This document shows positions 45,067 through 53,505 of a stretch of DNA of 64,000 nucleotides, one piece after another. The notes under the pieces were generated by a model that was given only the letters and a program-made list of their open reading frames with translations, had not been told where the DNA came from and did no database searches. Numbering within the stretch: position 1 is the first letter of the stretch; the number at the start of each line of letters is the position of its first letter. The DNA comes from Alcaligenes faecalis (GTDB lineage Bacteria; Pseudomonadota; Gammaproteobacteria; Burkholderiales; Burkholderiaceae_B), in the NCBI RefSeq assembly GCF_005311025.1, contig NZ_CP031747.1:2354954-2418953 (forward strand), in the 5' to 3' direction. The position numbers and the translations under genes were made by a program.

Positions 45067-45561
45067 TCAGGCCGCCTCATCATGCTCGGGCAGGGCGGGT
45101 GGAGCAGGCAGTGGGCGGTTAGGCAGTAAAGGCAAACCGTGTTTGCTACGCAAACGCTGGCAATCCACATTTGGGCTGCCATCCAGTTCCCAGATTTGGT
45201 AGTCACGACAGGGGGTAGGGCGATCCGGATAAATAGCGCAATGAATCCCAGGCTGGCCCAAGGTGCCACGCAAGGCAATACAACGACCTTCCCCTTGCTC
45301 GGTTCCTTTCATACAGGCGCGCAACGGCCCAACCTTGGTGGTCAACTCGACCGGCACCGTACCGCCAGTCTCGCCACTTAACTCACCACTATAGAAAGAC
45401 ACCCGAAAGTGCGAACAGCACACGCCGCAGCTTAAGCAAGGGTTTTCATCAAAAATCTCGTCATTGGGCGGCGTATAAAGCACCGCTTCCAGCGTAGTTT
45501 CCTGAACGCCGGGTAAATCCAGTAGTTGAGTCGGGGTAGGCGGGAGAGAAGAGCAAGTCAT
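45067..45561 (-). CDS. YkgJ-family cysteine-cluster protein
   Basis: A 164-residue protein with the YkgJ (CxxCxxCC) zinc/iron chelatase-like cluster: CLSCGVCCSHFRVSFYSGE near residue 42, then CMKGTEQGEGRCIALRG, CAIYPDRPTPCRDY and C in VDCQRL. At least eight conserved cysteines can bind a metal. The family's role is not settled. It is monocistronic, with a terminator close behind. Confidence 0.82.
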   Translation of the reverse strand: MTCSSLPPTPTQLLDLPGVQETTLEAVLYTPPNDEIFDENPCLSCGVCCSHFRVSFYSGELSGETGGTVPVELTTKVGPLRACMKGTEQGEGRCIALRGTLGQPGIHCAIYPDRPTPCRDYQIWELDGSPNVDCQRLRSKHGLPLLPNRPLPAPPALPEHDEAA

Positions 45562-45897
45562 GTGCGTAGGTGTCCCGTAGTAGCCGCAGATCTGTTTCGG
45601 ACGAGATTGATGATCTGCAGGCGTAAAGCAATCATTTTATTTTTGCCCGAAGAACTTGAATAGAAAAATCGTGCGCCAGTAAGGTGGCTTGATGCTGGCT
45701 GGAGACAGATTGAGTGTATCTATATGTTTCTTGGCTCTCCCTTGCCAGGAAGCACATAAATTTATGGAAATTCGTCAGTTTTTTGTTTAATTCTTATAAA
45801 ACAATGGATTACAAGATTTATCGGTCTTGGGGAGCAATTTTTCCAGCTAAGATATATAAAAAGGATCATCTTTTTTATAGAAAAACGCAAAATAGTG
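45562..45897. other. Gene-free stretch before the tRNA
   Basis: 336 bases, AT-rich in the second half. I see no gene with protein character; the plus-strand open frame across it has no ribosome-binding site and runs into the tRNA. It ends in the tRNA promoter. Confidence 0.6.
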
Positions 45898-45926
45898 TTG
45901 ACAGCCCAATAGGGAAGATCTATTAT
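45898..45926 (+). promoter_or_regulatory. Sigma-70 promoter of tRNA-Val
   Basis: A perfect -35 TTGACA (45898-45903), a 17-base spacer and TATTAT (45921-45926), placing the start about ten bases before the tRNA. Confidence 0.8.
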
Positions 45927-45942
45927 TTCATTTCTTCACCGC

Positions 45943-46019
45943 AGGCGGTTAGCTCAGTTGGTTAGAGCGCTACGTTGACATCGTAGAGGTCGCTGGTTCG
46001 AATCCAGTACTGCCTACCA
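45943..46019 (+). tRNA. tRNA-Val (anticodon GAC)
   Basis: A 77-base cloverleaf: acceptor AGGCGGT pairs with ACTGCCT, D-arm GCTC/GAGC, anticodon stem CTACG/CGTAG with loop TTGACAT, T-arm with TTCGAAT, and an encoded CCA. The integrase gene begins 157 bases further on, so its 3' half is the probable prophage attachment site. Confidence 0.95.
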
Positions 46020-46172
46020 GAATACATGCACACAGCTCCAAGCTGTGCCAAGAAAAGCCCCAAAGATCAATGCTTTGGGGCTTTTTTGTTGCCCAGCGTT
46101 CCAAGCTGCGCCAAGCCTCGCCAAGGTATTTTGGGGGCATGAATGGGGGCACGGACGAAATGAATGGGGGCA
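46020..46172. other. Prophage left attachment region with candidate integrase arm sites
   Basis: Between the tRNA and int lie two copies of CCAAGCTGYGCCAAG (46038-46052, 46101-46115) and three of TGGGGGCA (46132-46139, 46144-46151, 46165-46172). Short repeated sites beside an int gene are the usual arm-type sites of tyrosine recombinases. The crossover is expected in the tRNA 3' end; the matching right copy is outside the window. Confidence 0.6.
46053..46086 (+). terminator. Terminator after tRNA-Val
   Basis: Thirteen-base arms (46053-46065, 46073-46085), seven-base loop, T6. Confidence 0.85.
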
Positions 46173-46175
46173 TGG

Positions 46176-47405
46176 CTATTTTGGTGCTTTCCCGAGCTGT
46201 TCATCCAGATAGTCCGACCACCATTGCATCAGATCATGACGCTCTGCCATGTACTGGGCATGGTTGTATGCACGGCGTACCTTGTTGCGATCACGGTGTG
46301 CCAGCTGACGCTCAATCACCTCTGAGCGAAAGCCGCTTTGCTCGTTCATGATGGTCGATGCAAGCCCTCGGAATCCATGGCCCGTCTGCAGGCCGCCAAA
46401 TCCCATAATTTTTAACGCCCGATTCATTGTCTCGCTGCTGATAGGCGTAGAGCGAGGGTTGTGCACGCCCGGGAATAGAAACGAGTGCCGTCCGGATAAC
46501 GCTCGCAGTGACTCCAAGATTTGAACACTTTGACGCGATAGGGGGACTAGGTGATCGGCGGCGCTTTGCTTTTGGATCAGACGACCTTTCATGCGCTCTG
46601 CCGGAATAGTCCACAGCGCATTGGCCATATCAAACTCTTCCCAGCAGGCCCAGCGCAGTTCGTTCGTACGCGGAAAAGTGCGCATCATAAGTTGTAGTGC
46701 GTATCGAGTCTCGGGGCGGCCGTGGTACTGCATGATGCGCTGTAGCAGCAAAGGCAGGTTGTCTGCATCAACGTGGGGGTAATGCTGCACCGGTGGCCGC
46801 TCCTGCAGGAACTGGCGTAGCCCGTGTGTGACATCATTGTTGGCCAACCCGACTCCGCACGCATAGCGAAAGACCATGCCGACGGCTTCCAAGATCCGTG
46901 ATGCCATTTCGAGTGCGCCGCGATGCTCCACTGTCTGAATGATCTTCAACACGGCTTTTCCAGTGACTGCCTCAATTGGCATCTTGCCGATGACGGGGTA
47001 CACATTCGCCTGGAGTGCGTTACGTATCCGCTGGAAGTATCCGGTGCTCCAGCTCTTTTTGCGGACCTCCAGCCATTCATTGGCCACAACTTCGAAAGAG
47101 GGCGGCAGGTGCGCCGCGGTGGCGATGGCAGTCAGACCTGGGTCCACGTTCTCCGCCAATTCCGTTTTCGCTTCTTCGCGCATCTGGCGAGCTTTGCCCA
47201 AGCTGACCTCGGGATAAGAGCCAAAGGTCAGCCGGCTTTCTGCTTTCGATTGAGGGCGGCGATACTTCAGACGCCAGCGCTTGGCCCCGCTGGGTAGCAG
47301 CTCCAGGTACAGGCCGCCTCCATCGAACAAGCGATTCTTGCCGTCGGGGCTGTACTTGGCGGATTTACATTGCGAATCGGTCAAGGGAGGAATGATCTTG
47401 GCCAT
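46176..47405 (-). CDS. int: Prophage tyrosine integrase
   Basis: A 409-residue recombinase of the P4-like class with an N-terminal DUF4102 arm-binding domain (LTDSQCKSAKYSPDGKNRLF-type start, GGLYLELLPSGAKRW). Catalytic residues are R246 (RTNELRW), H343 and R346 (HGFRGLAST), H370 (QLAHRD) and Y380 (RRAYNHAQY). It reads towards the tRNA-Val gene, as expected for a site-specific tRNA integrator. Its start codon overlaps the stop of the Xis-like gene by one base (TAATG). Confidence 0.93.
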   Translation of the reverse strand: MAKIIPPLTDSQCKSAKYSPDGKNRLFDGGGLYLELLPSGAKRWRLKYRRPQSKAESRLTFGSYPEVSLGKARQMREEAKTELAENVDPGLTAIATAAHLPPSFEVVANEWLEVRKKSWSTGYFQRIRNALQANVYPVIGKMPIEAVTGKAVLKIIQTVEHRGALEMASRILEAVGMVFRYACGVGLANNDVTHGLRQFLQERPPVQHYPHVDADNLPLLLQRIMQYHGRPETRYALQLMMRTFPRTNELRWACWEEFDMANALWTIPAERMKGRLIQKQSAADHLVPLSRQSVQILESLRALSGRHSFLFPGVHNPRSTPISSETMNRALKIMGFGGLQTGHGFRGLASTIMNEQSGFRSEVIERQLAHRDRNKVRRAYNHAQYMAERHDLMQWWSDYLDEQLGKAPK

Positions 47406-47659
47406 TACGGTTTATTTACCTCTTTAGAGTAGGTGGTGGGGTTGCTTAGCCAGGCAAGAATGTCTCGGCCACGCCATACCGTGCAAGACGAGCTCAAGGC
47501 CTCGCCCGCTGGTGCACGGCCATTGATGATTCGTTTCCGCCAGGTCTCGCGGCTAAACGGGATGCGGTCGGCGAACTCGTCCCATCGGTACAGGCCTTCG
47601 GGGTGGATGGTGGGGGCGCTTTTGTGAGCCGCTGCCATCGAATTGTTGGGTTGTGGCAT
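47405..47659 (-). CDS. AlpA-like excisionase/regulator
   Basis: An 84-residue DNA-binding protein with the sequence LYRWDEFADRIPFSRETWRK typical of AlpA/Xis winged helices, followed by GRDILAWLSN. Such proteins direct excision or control int. I take ATG 47659, because GGAG lies ten bases upstream; ATG 47674 and 47707 are possible. It is coupled to int by a one-base overlap. Confidence 0.75.
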   Translation of the reverse strand: MPQPNNSMAAAHKSAPTIHPEGLYRWDEFADRIPFSRETWRKRIINGRAPAGEALSSSCTVWRGRDILAWLSNPTTYSKEVNKP

Positions 47660-47917
47660 GGTTCTGTTCTCCATTAAAAAACCGGCGCAAGGCCGGGCAT
47701 ATTTCATTCTTTAAGGGCTGTGACTGGTATGGCTGCGGTCGTTCTGCTCACTGGCTTTTCTCTTTCTTTGTAATTTTGATGGTATTGGGTACGTAGTTAT
47801 TGAACTCCCGGCTTGTAGCTATTTGCTCTTTACCCAGTCCTTAGGCGGACAGGTGATAACTCTACGGGTATGCTATGCGCGTTATTTGGCTTAACCGTAT
47901 CGAAGGAGGAGGCACCT

Positions 47918-48892
47918 GTGGCTTTACGTGATGGATTTGAACGAGTACTCAGTGAGTATCAAGTAGCGAGCCAGGAAGGCTTTACTCAACATGCACTAGC
48001 CAATTACATCCGCCGGGAGTTGCGGGATGCTGTAGCTAATGCAGCTGGAGACAATGAGCGATTGCTTTTCAAAGGAAGCGCCGGCCAGGGGAACTGGGCG
48101 CGCGGTCCTTGGGTGGCCATCTTTGATAAGCTCGTTACGGTTAGTGCACAAAGTGGTTATTACCCGGTTTATTTGTTTTGTGAGGATATGACCGGGCTTT
48201 ACCTTAGCCTCAATCAAGGGATGACTGAAGCAAAGCGGCTCTACAGGTCGGATGCCAAAACCGCTTTGAAAACACGGGCTGCCAATTTTCGCGCCATGCT
48301 CGGGAAGGAGAGTGCTGGTTATCCAGAGTTGAACATTGATTTGCGCCCACTTGAGCAATCTAATGACACCGCGTTCTACGAAGCCGCGAATATATGTGCC
48401 AAGTTTTACCCCAAAGGGAACTTGCCAAACGAGGCTCAGCTAATTGAAGACCTTGTCAATATGATTCGGCTCTATGAGACTCTAATTCAGGTCGAGGCTA
48501 ATAGCGAGGTGAGTAGTACGACCGTAGAAGGTGATGAGCCGCCGTCGATGGAATATGAGGATGCTACCCGTTTTCGTATGCATAAACGCATCGAACGTAA
48601 CGCTAACTTAGCTAAAGACGTCAAAAAATACCATGGCTATACCTGCCAGGTATGCAATATCAACTTCGAAGCGCGCTATGGTGAAATCGGCAAGGAATAT
48701 ATTGAGGCCCACCATCTCAAGCCTCTATCGACACTCAAGGGGCAGAAAGTTGCCTTGGATCCGGTGAAGGACTTTGCTGTGCTTTGTGCTAACTGTCATC
48801 GCATGATTCATCGCTCAGGTTGTGTCGACGACATCGTAAAGTTTAAGAATGATCATTACCTTGGTCAGTCCCCCTCCAATGAGTTTGATTGA
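47918..48892 (+). CDS. McrB-N (DUF3578) domain fused to HNH endonuclease
   Basis: A 324-residue protein. The N-terminal half matches the MrcB_N/DUF3578 module, with GSAGQGNWARGPWVAIFDKL and PVYLFCEDMTGLYLSLNQGM. The C-terminus is a zinc-bearing HNH nuclease with C243/C246 (YTCQVC), H265-H266 (IEAHHLKPLS), C290/C293 and H294 (CANCHRMIH). This arrangement is known from modification-dependent (type IV) restriction enzymes. GTG 47918 is chosen because AAGGAGGAGG ends five bases before it; an ATG at 47870 lacks such a site. It runs opposite to int and is a cargo gene, probably for defence. Confidence 0.82.
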   Translation: MALRDGFERVLSEYQVASQEGFTQHALANYIRRELRDAVANAAGDNERLLFKGSAGQGNWARGPWVAIFDKLVTVSAQSGYYPVYLFCEDMTGLYLSLNQGMTEAKRLYRSDAKTALKTRAANFRAMLGKESAGYPELNIDLRPLEQSNDTAFYEAANICAKFYPKGNLPNEAQLIEDLVNMIRLYETLIQVEANSEVSSTTVEGDEPPSMEYEDATRFRMHKRIERNANLAKDVKKYHGYTCQVCNINFEARYGEIGKEYIEAHHLKPLSTLKGQKVALDPVKDFAVLCANCHRMIHRSGCVDDIVKFKNDHYLGQSPSNEFD

Positions 48893-49252
48893 GCTTCACG
48901 AAGAGCCACGGGCCTTTGCTCGATAAGTTTTGAGCGAATCCCATCATTGTCGAGAGATTCAACCCAATCGCTGACCCGATTGGCATGTCCATTTATGGGA
49001 TGTTGCTGTAGTCGTGATGCTTCATAGGGGAGGCATCCTATGTTTTAGCCACAGAGGATCGACTATGATCCTTGCGGATAAAGGCGCGAGAGATTGGTTA
49101 TAGTTGTGTTCGCAACCGCTGCTTCTGTTCGGAATCAGTCCTTCGGGCAGCGATCTGCCTGTAGAATTTTGCAATTAGATAGCGTTGGAAAAGCTCGACA
49201 TGTCTACCGCATGTATCCTAAATCTAGTTATGTGTATCTAGGGGTCCAGTAA
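48893..49252. other. Gene-free stretch between two cargo genes
   Basis: 360 bases with no credible open frame, terminator or RNA. The end is AT-rich and probably holds the promoter of the next gene. Confidence 0.5.
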
Positions 49253-49927
49253 GTGTTTACAGATTCAGATCGTGACTTCATGACGAAAAAGATGAAAATA
49301 GTTGTTGAGTCTATTGAGTCGAAAATCAATGAGCCTTTCTTTGCTGAGTTCAAGGAAATAGCGATACGCTCAATTTCCAAGTGTATAGAAGCAATTAAGG
49401 TTTTTGAGGCATCGGGACAACAACGAGATTTGATGTGTGTAATAGGTAATCAAGCGGAAGTGGCTATAAAAGCTCACTTCAGTGAGATTTTTGAAAAGAT
49501 ATCCAATGAGGATGTAATTCAAGTTCTCGACGCCTTGCGACATTCATTTTTAGGTTATGCGTACAATGGGCTTCATCAACTCTATATTTACCAGGAAAAT
49601 GAATCTTGGCACCCAAAAATAGTGCTCACAGAAGTTTTAGAGCCAAATGACATTGAATCGCTACCGAATGTTTTGACCCTATATCGAGGATGCGATATAG
49701 GGGAGCTTGAAAGTCACACCTTCGGGCAAGCGTGGACTACGTCGTTAGAGAGCGCTAGAGAATTCGCGCACGTGCACTACAGAGACCAAGCGTGGTTTGT
49801 TGAAAGCAAAAGAATCGTATTGGAAACTAGATACAATAAAACTGATGTTTTGTTTTCGTGTCAATCAAGTGAGTATGAGGTGGTAGTTGATACCGGAAAG
49901 TTGGGTGACGTGCGCAAACACTCATAA
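49253..49927 (+). CDS. Unknown cargo protein with an ADP-ribosyltransferase-like R-S-E pattern
   Basis: A 224-residue soluble protein I do not recognise as a whole. Residues 1-130 are helical. Residues 140-213 look like the R-S-E class of ADP-ribosyltransferases: R145 in LTLYRGCDIG, an STS-like AWTTSLESAREFA (160-172), and E207-Y-E209 in SSEYEVVVD. The order and spacing fit that fold, but this is motif reading only. It is AT-richer than its neighbours, with different codon use, which suggests recent transfer. The start GTG 49253 has GGGG upstream; ATG 49280 is possible. A toxin or anti-phage role is inference. Confidence 0.6.
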   Translation: MFTDSDRDFMTKKMKIVVESIESKINEPFFAEFKEIAIRSISKCIEAIKVFEASGQQRDLMCVIGNQAEVAIKAHFSEIFEKISNEDVIQVLDALRHSFLGYAYNGLHQLYIYQENESWHPKIVLTEVLEPNDIESLPNVLTLYRGCDIGELESHTFGQAWTTSLESAREFAHVHYRDQAWFVESKRIVLETRYNKTDVLFSCQSSEYEVVVDTGKLGDVRKHS

Positions 49928-49937
49928 CAATTCGTTC

Positions 49938-49973
49938 AAGCCGACCGCCGAAGGCAGGTCGACTTAGCTTTTT
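49938..49973 (+). terminator. Terminator of the 49253 gene
   Basis: Nine-base arms (49938-49946, 49957-49965) with one mismatch, followed by a T5 tract. Confidence 0.55.
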
Positions 49974-50069
49974 CGTTAGTAGTTTGGTTGTCTACTTGGG
50001 GGCCGCTTTCTGCCCGATATATCTAGCAGCGTCTGTTAGGCTAAATCTGAGTTAATGCATAGTAGTTTG

Positions 50070-50963
50070 CTAACGCTCCCCACCCAGCACCACGACCAGA
50101 TCGCTGATCATCTTGGCGAGTTCAGAGGTCATCAGGGTCATGTCGGCATCAAAGATTTCGTCATCGTTGACGGCCCTCACGTCTTGTTTTTCAGTCAGGA
50201 TGTCCAGCGGGGCCACGCGTTTGACGTCCAACGCATCGGTGAGAATAAAGCTGATGCGATCGGCCCAGGTCATGGCCAAACGGGTGCATTGCTTGCCGGC
50301 TTCCACGTGCTTGCGCACTTCATCAATGTCGGCGCTTTGTTTCACGTAGCGTACGGCAGCACCGCTGTCGCCAGTGGAGCGCAGTTCTGTATCCTGGTCC
50401 ACGGTGAAGTTCGCCAGTTGCTCTTCGTCTACCAGCCAGGAGGTCATGGCCGCACCGGGCGATTGTTCGGTGTACAGAGCCTGCACGGGGAAGGGTTCCA
50501 CGCTCTTGGCGAATAGGCCCAGCACCTCATCACTCTTAGCCACGGCAGCGGTATCAATCACAAACCAATGGTTTCGCGTGTCGACCCACACCAACGTGTC
50601 GCGCTGCACAGCGTGAGAGCGGGGCATCAAATCAATGATGATCTGCTCTTTGATTTCCTTCATCTGCTTGCGGCCTGGCTTGTAGCCTTGCTGCTCTTCG
50701 ATTTCGCGGGCCTTCTCGCGGGCTGCCTGGTTGACTACAGCGCTGGGTAGCAGCTTCTTTTCAGCACGCAGGCAGATCAGATACTGCCCGTTCACTTCAT
50801 GGACCAGCTCACCACCTTCACGCGGCGGCACCCAGCCCAGGCTTAAGGGTTCTTGACTGCCGCCAGGGGCAAACTGATGCTTCGCCAACATTTCGGCCAG
50901 TGCTTGAGCTGAGACCTCAAATTGAGGGTCCAGGCGGAAGATACGCAAGTTTTTAAACCACAT
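50070..50963 (-). CDS. rdgC: Recombination-associated protein RdgC
   Basis: A 297-residue DNA-binding ring-forming protein that restrains RecA. The start MWFKNLRIFRL is diagnostic, with SLGWVPPREGG, GQYLICLRAEKKLLP and the C-terminal RISFILTDALDVKRVAPLDI following. A phage-borne copy may adjust RecA activity during phage recombination. An upstream in-frame start at 50996 is less likely. Confidence 0.9.
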   Translation of the reverse strand: MWFKNLRIFRLDPQFEVSAQALAEMLAKHQFAPGGSQEPLSLGWVPPREGGELVHEVNGQYLICLRAEKKLLPSAVVNQAAREKAREIEEQQGYKPGRKQMKEIKEQIIIDLMPRSHAVQRDTLVWVDTRNHWFVIDTAAVAKSDEVLGLFAKSVEPFPVQALYTEQSPGAAMTSWLVDEEQLANFTVDQDTELRSTGDSGAAVRYVKQSADIDEVRKHVEAGKQCTRLAMTWADRISFILTDALDVKRVAPLDILTEKQDVRAVNDDEIFDADMTLMTSELAKMISDLVVVLGGER

Positions 50964-51022
50964 GGGTGTATTCCTTTCAGGATGGGCTATGCTCACGCGG
51001 ATAAATCATCGCGTGGGGTGAA

Positions 51023-51712
51023 ATGGAAATGAAGAAAGAGGACGCTGATCAGCTGATCAGGTGCGTGAAAGAGTGTTGGTGGCGTATGGCTTTAGTTTTA
51101 GCCATTCCTTTGGGGATAATGGCCTTGGTCTTCTGGGGTTCACCAGTGACTGTGGCTCTTGAAGATGGCGCAGCAGCCTGGGTCCAGGCTCTTGGCTCAG
51201 TTGGAGCCGTGGTAGCAGCCATCTATGTCTTGCACAAACAAAGGCAGGACATGATCCAAGGAGAGGTAAATGCGATTACGACTGCCGAGGCGCGTTTTCT
51301 GATGGCGTTGAGAACGGAAATTGTTATTCGTCAAGGGCAGTACATGAAACAGATTGGTAATAGTATTGCTGATGGACATATAAGAAATATGGGGCCGTTT
51401 GTGTGGGGCGCACCAGACAATCCTTTCCATGTATATACTGCAATGTGCAACGACTTAGGCCTTGTGAAAAACGACAATCTTAGAGCATTGGTGGTTGAGA
51501 CTTATGCCGAAATGGAGGGCCTGATTTATTCAATTAGGACTCTGCAAGGTGAACTTAATAAAGCGGCAGAGCTTAATATTTCAAATATTCCTTTAGTCAA
51601 AGCCCATATTATTGAAAATTATAAGATAGTTGAGATTCATCACGCTTTGGCGGAGCAATTGTCCCATTCATTAGTCAATGAAATCGACACTTATCTATCA
51701 GGCCAAATTTAG
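51023..51712 (+). CDS. Hypothetical membrane protein
   Basis: A 229-residue protein of unknown function. Two N-terminal transmembrane helices (about 17-37 and 50-70, the latter GAAAWVQALGSVGAVVAAIY) are followed by a 150-residue helical cytoplasmic region with an LRTE...RQ-rich segment. AT-rich in its second half. It stands alone on the plus strand among leftward early genes, which suggests cargo expressed in the lysogen. It looks like a putative effector but has no recognisable motif. Confidence 0.55.
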   Translation: MEMKKEDADQLIRCVKECWWRMALVLAIPLGIMALVFWGSPVTVALEDGAAAWVQALGSVGAVVAAIYVLHKQRQDMIQGEVNAITTAEARFLMALRTEIVIRQGQYMKQIGNSIADGHIRNMGPFVWGAPDNPFHVYTAMCNDLGLVKNDNLRALVVETYAEMEGLIYSIRTLQGELNKAAELNISNIPLVKAHIIENYKIVEIHHALAEQLSHSLVNEIDTYLSGQI

Positions 51713-51845
51713 TCCTGCTCTTTTCCTGGAAGCATCTGCATTTGCTCCGCTATAACTTCGGTGGTGAAGCGATCCTGACCGTCCTGGCCTGTCTATTTAC
51801 GTATACGTAGTTGCCCTAGACTTGGTCAGGATTGAAATAGAGGAA

Positions 51846-52298
51846 TCAATGGCCTCGAGAAATTTGTTTCAGTGCGGCGCTATTTCCAGTGATACGTTCT
51901 CCACAATCGGTTTGGGCGTAGGCGCATCGGATAGAGTGTCCGTCTAATTGGTCCGGCTTCTGGCCGTATACAGTTACAGACTCTCTCGGCTCAAGTCTAC
52001 GTGGCCAAGGGCGCCCGTCTGGAATGATGGGCGAAATATACGCTCCCCTATTTGTTGTTCCTGAATATAAAACTCCAACTTCAGTTATTGTGACTGGAAA
52101 ATAACTACGATTGATAACTTCTATACAAAAGTTAATATGCTCTGGGGTGTTTCCGAACGGTAACGCATGTTTGGGTGTAACGCGTAGTCTAAGGCGATTT
52201 TGGCTAAGACTCTGCCAAGTATTAATTACGCCAAGTGCAGCGCCAAGAACAGCTACTGATAAAGTAATTGCTTCGGTGTAAGTCATATGAGTTGCCAT
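51846..52298 (-). CDS. Hypothetical single-pass membrane protein
   Basis: A 150-residue protein. One N-terminal transmembrane helix (about 9-27, AITLSVAVLGAALGVINTW) is followed by a beta-rich domain with NFCIEVINRSYFPVTITEVG, which is like an immunoglobulin-type sandwich. Function unknown. The codon use is somewhat AT-richer than the replication genes upstream. Its stop faces that of the 51023 gene. Confidence 0.55.
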   Translation of the reverse strand: MATHMTYTEAITLSVAVLGAALGVINTWQSLSQNRLRLRVTPKHALPFGNTPEHINFCIEVINRSYFPVTITEVGVLYSGTTNRGAYISPIIPDGRPWPRRLEPRESVTVYGQKPDQLDGHSIRCAYAQTDCGERITGNSAALKQISRGH

Positions 52299-52314
52299 AA
52301 GTAAATAGAAGATC

Positions 52315-52824
52315 TTAGCGTATTCGTAGTGACATTTTTTGTACTAGCTTTGCCCCTGGCACCACAACGCCATCTTTAATTGCCTGAGCGATCAGCTTTT
52401 TGTCTGGTTGGGGAGCTGGCGGCACAGGGTCAGTCAGGTAGTCCGCCGGAAGTTGCCGCTCGTCAAAGATATCCACGCCAGGTGGGTTCTTTGCGACACT
52501 AATACTGAACAGCGGTGTGTCGATTCGGTTGATGCCACTGGCCAGCATGTTGTCCAACACGTATTTGCGCAGTGCGTCAGCGCGGGCCTTGCGAGCCTTT
52601 TTCAGATCTTGTAGCCGACGAATCTCTGCGTCAATCGTGGGCAGGTCAGCCACCATAACGCGGGCGACCATTTCGCAGCCCTGTGCTTTTTCGGCAATCT
52701 GCTCGGGCAGTCCGGTCGATTCGATGGTGTCGGCGATGGTCTCGGCGTCGAAGTCTCGCTCTGCAAGAAGCTGAGCCAGGGCGCGGTATTCAGAAGCCAA
52801 TGTGTAAAGTGCAGGTGTGCTCAT
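52315..52824 (-). CDS. Siphovirus Gp157-family protein
   Basis: A 169-residue protein matching the Gp157 family: helical coiled-coil first half (DLPTIDAEIRRLQDLKKARK) and a conserved second half (YVLDNMLASGINRIDTPLFS, LPADYL, KKLIAQAIKDGVVVPGAKL). Gp157 has been linked to phage resistance in Streptococcus thermophilus, but its biochemical job is not clear. It belongs to the leftward early operon together with the SSB-like and Sak4-like genes. Confidence 0.82.
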   Translation of the reverse strand: MSTPALYTLASEYRALAQLLAERDFDAETIADTIESTGLPEQIAEKAQGCEMVARVMVADLPTIDAEIRRLQDLKKARKARADALRKYVLDNMLASGINRIDTPLFSISVAKNPPGVDIFDERQLPADYLTDPVPPAPQPDKKLIAQAIKDGVVVPGAKLVQKMSLRIR

Positions 52825-52858
52825 TTTTGCTCAGGCGGACAGGCCGCCTGCTCCATAA

Positions 52859-53494
52859 TTAGAAGTTTCCGAAGTCGCTGCCAAAAGGATCGTCGGCCTG
52901 CACGCCGTTGCGTACACCCTGATAGGTGTTGTTGGTATGCCCGCCACGCTGCTGCTGGGCTGGCGCAGGCTTGTCTTTGAGGCTAGAAATGATGCTGGCC
53001 AGCGCCTGGGGTTGAGTTTTGTTGTCCAGAATTTCTTTAGCCATCAGTTCGGTGTTGGCTTGGAAGGGTGCGAAGATATTGAACTTGTAGCCCTCGTCAC
53101 CGTTGTCCTTGATATAGAATTCCTTCTGCAGCACGATACCCACCGGCTTATTGTGCAAGTCCGGGTAGGCAATGGCTTCTTCTCGCGTGCCATCAGGTTT
53201 CGCCACGCTGCCTTTTTTCGGGTGTAGTTCTTTAACACCCATCACTGTCATCAGGGCATTGAGGACTTTGAAGCCATAGAGCGCTTCGCCTTGGCTGTTG
53301 AATGTCCACAGCGTCAGGTAGTTGGCTTGTCGGCCATCCTGAGCCTTGAAAGAGAACTCAATGCCCTCTGTTCCGCTGCGTGATGTCACCGCCTTGGCGA
53401 CGATGAAGGCACCGATGTACTTGCCGGTCTGGTCAATGTATGAGTTTTGATTTGCCTGTTGAGCGGCGGTTGTGTCCAGGGTGTAGCTACGCAT
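52859..53494 (-). CDS. Phage single-strand DNA-binding-like protein
   Basis: A 211-residue protein of the DUF669-like group found next to phage ATPases. The core (KYIGAFIVAKAVTSRSGTEG, FKAQDGRQANYLTLWTFNSQ) suggests an OB fold. A low-complexity linker (PAPAQQQRGGHTNNTYQG) and an acidic end DDPFGSDFGNF resemble the tail by which SSB proteins recruit partners. The role in replication or annealing is inferred. Confidence 0.7.
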   Translation of the reverse strand: MRSYTLDTTAAQQANQNSYIDQTGKYIGAFIVAKAVTSRSGTEGIEFSFKAQDGRQANYLTLWTFNSQGEALYGFKVLNALMTVMGVKELHPKKGSVAKPDGTREEAIAYPDLHNKPVGIVLQKEFYIKDNGDEGYKFNIFAPFQANTELMAKEILDNKTQPQALASIISSLKDKPAPAQQQRGGHTNNTYQGVRNGVQADDPFGSDFGNF

Positions 53495-53505
53495 TGCAAT
53501 TCCTT

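Noticed and set aside
45714-45965. 83-codon open frame before tRNA-Val
   Set aside because: No ribosome-binding site, no protein character, and it runs into the tRNA and over its promoter.
46020-46172. The short repeats as a CRISPR array
   Set aside because: Units are 8-15 bases with irregular spacing and there are no cas genes; integrase arm sites explain them better.
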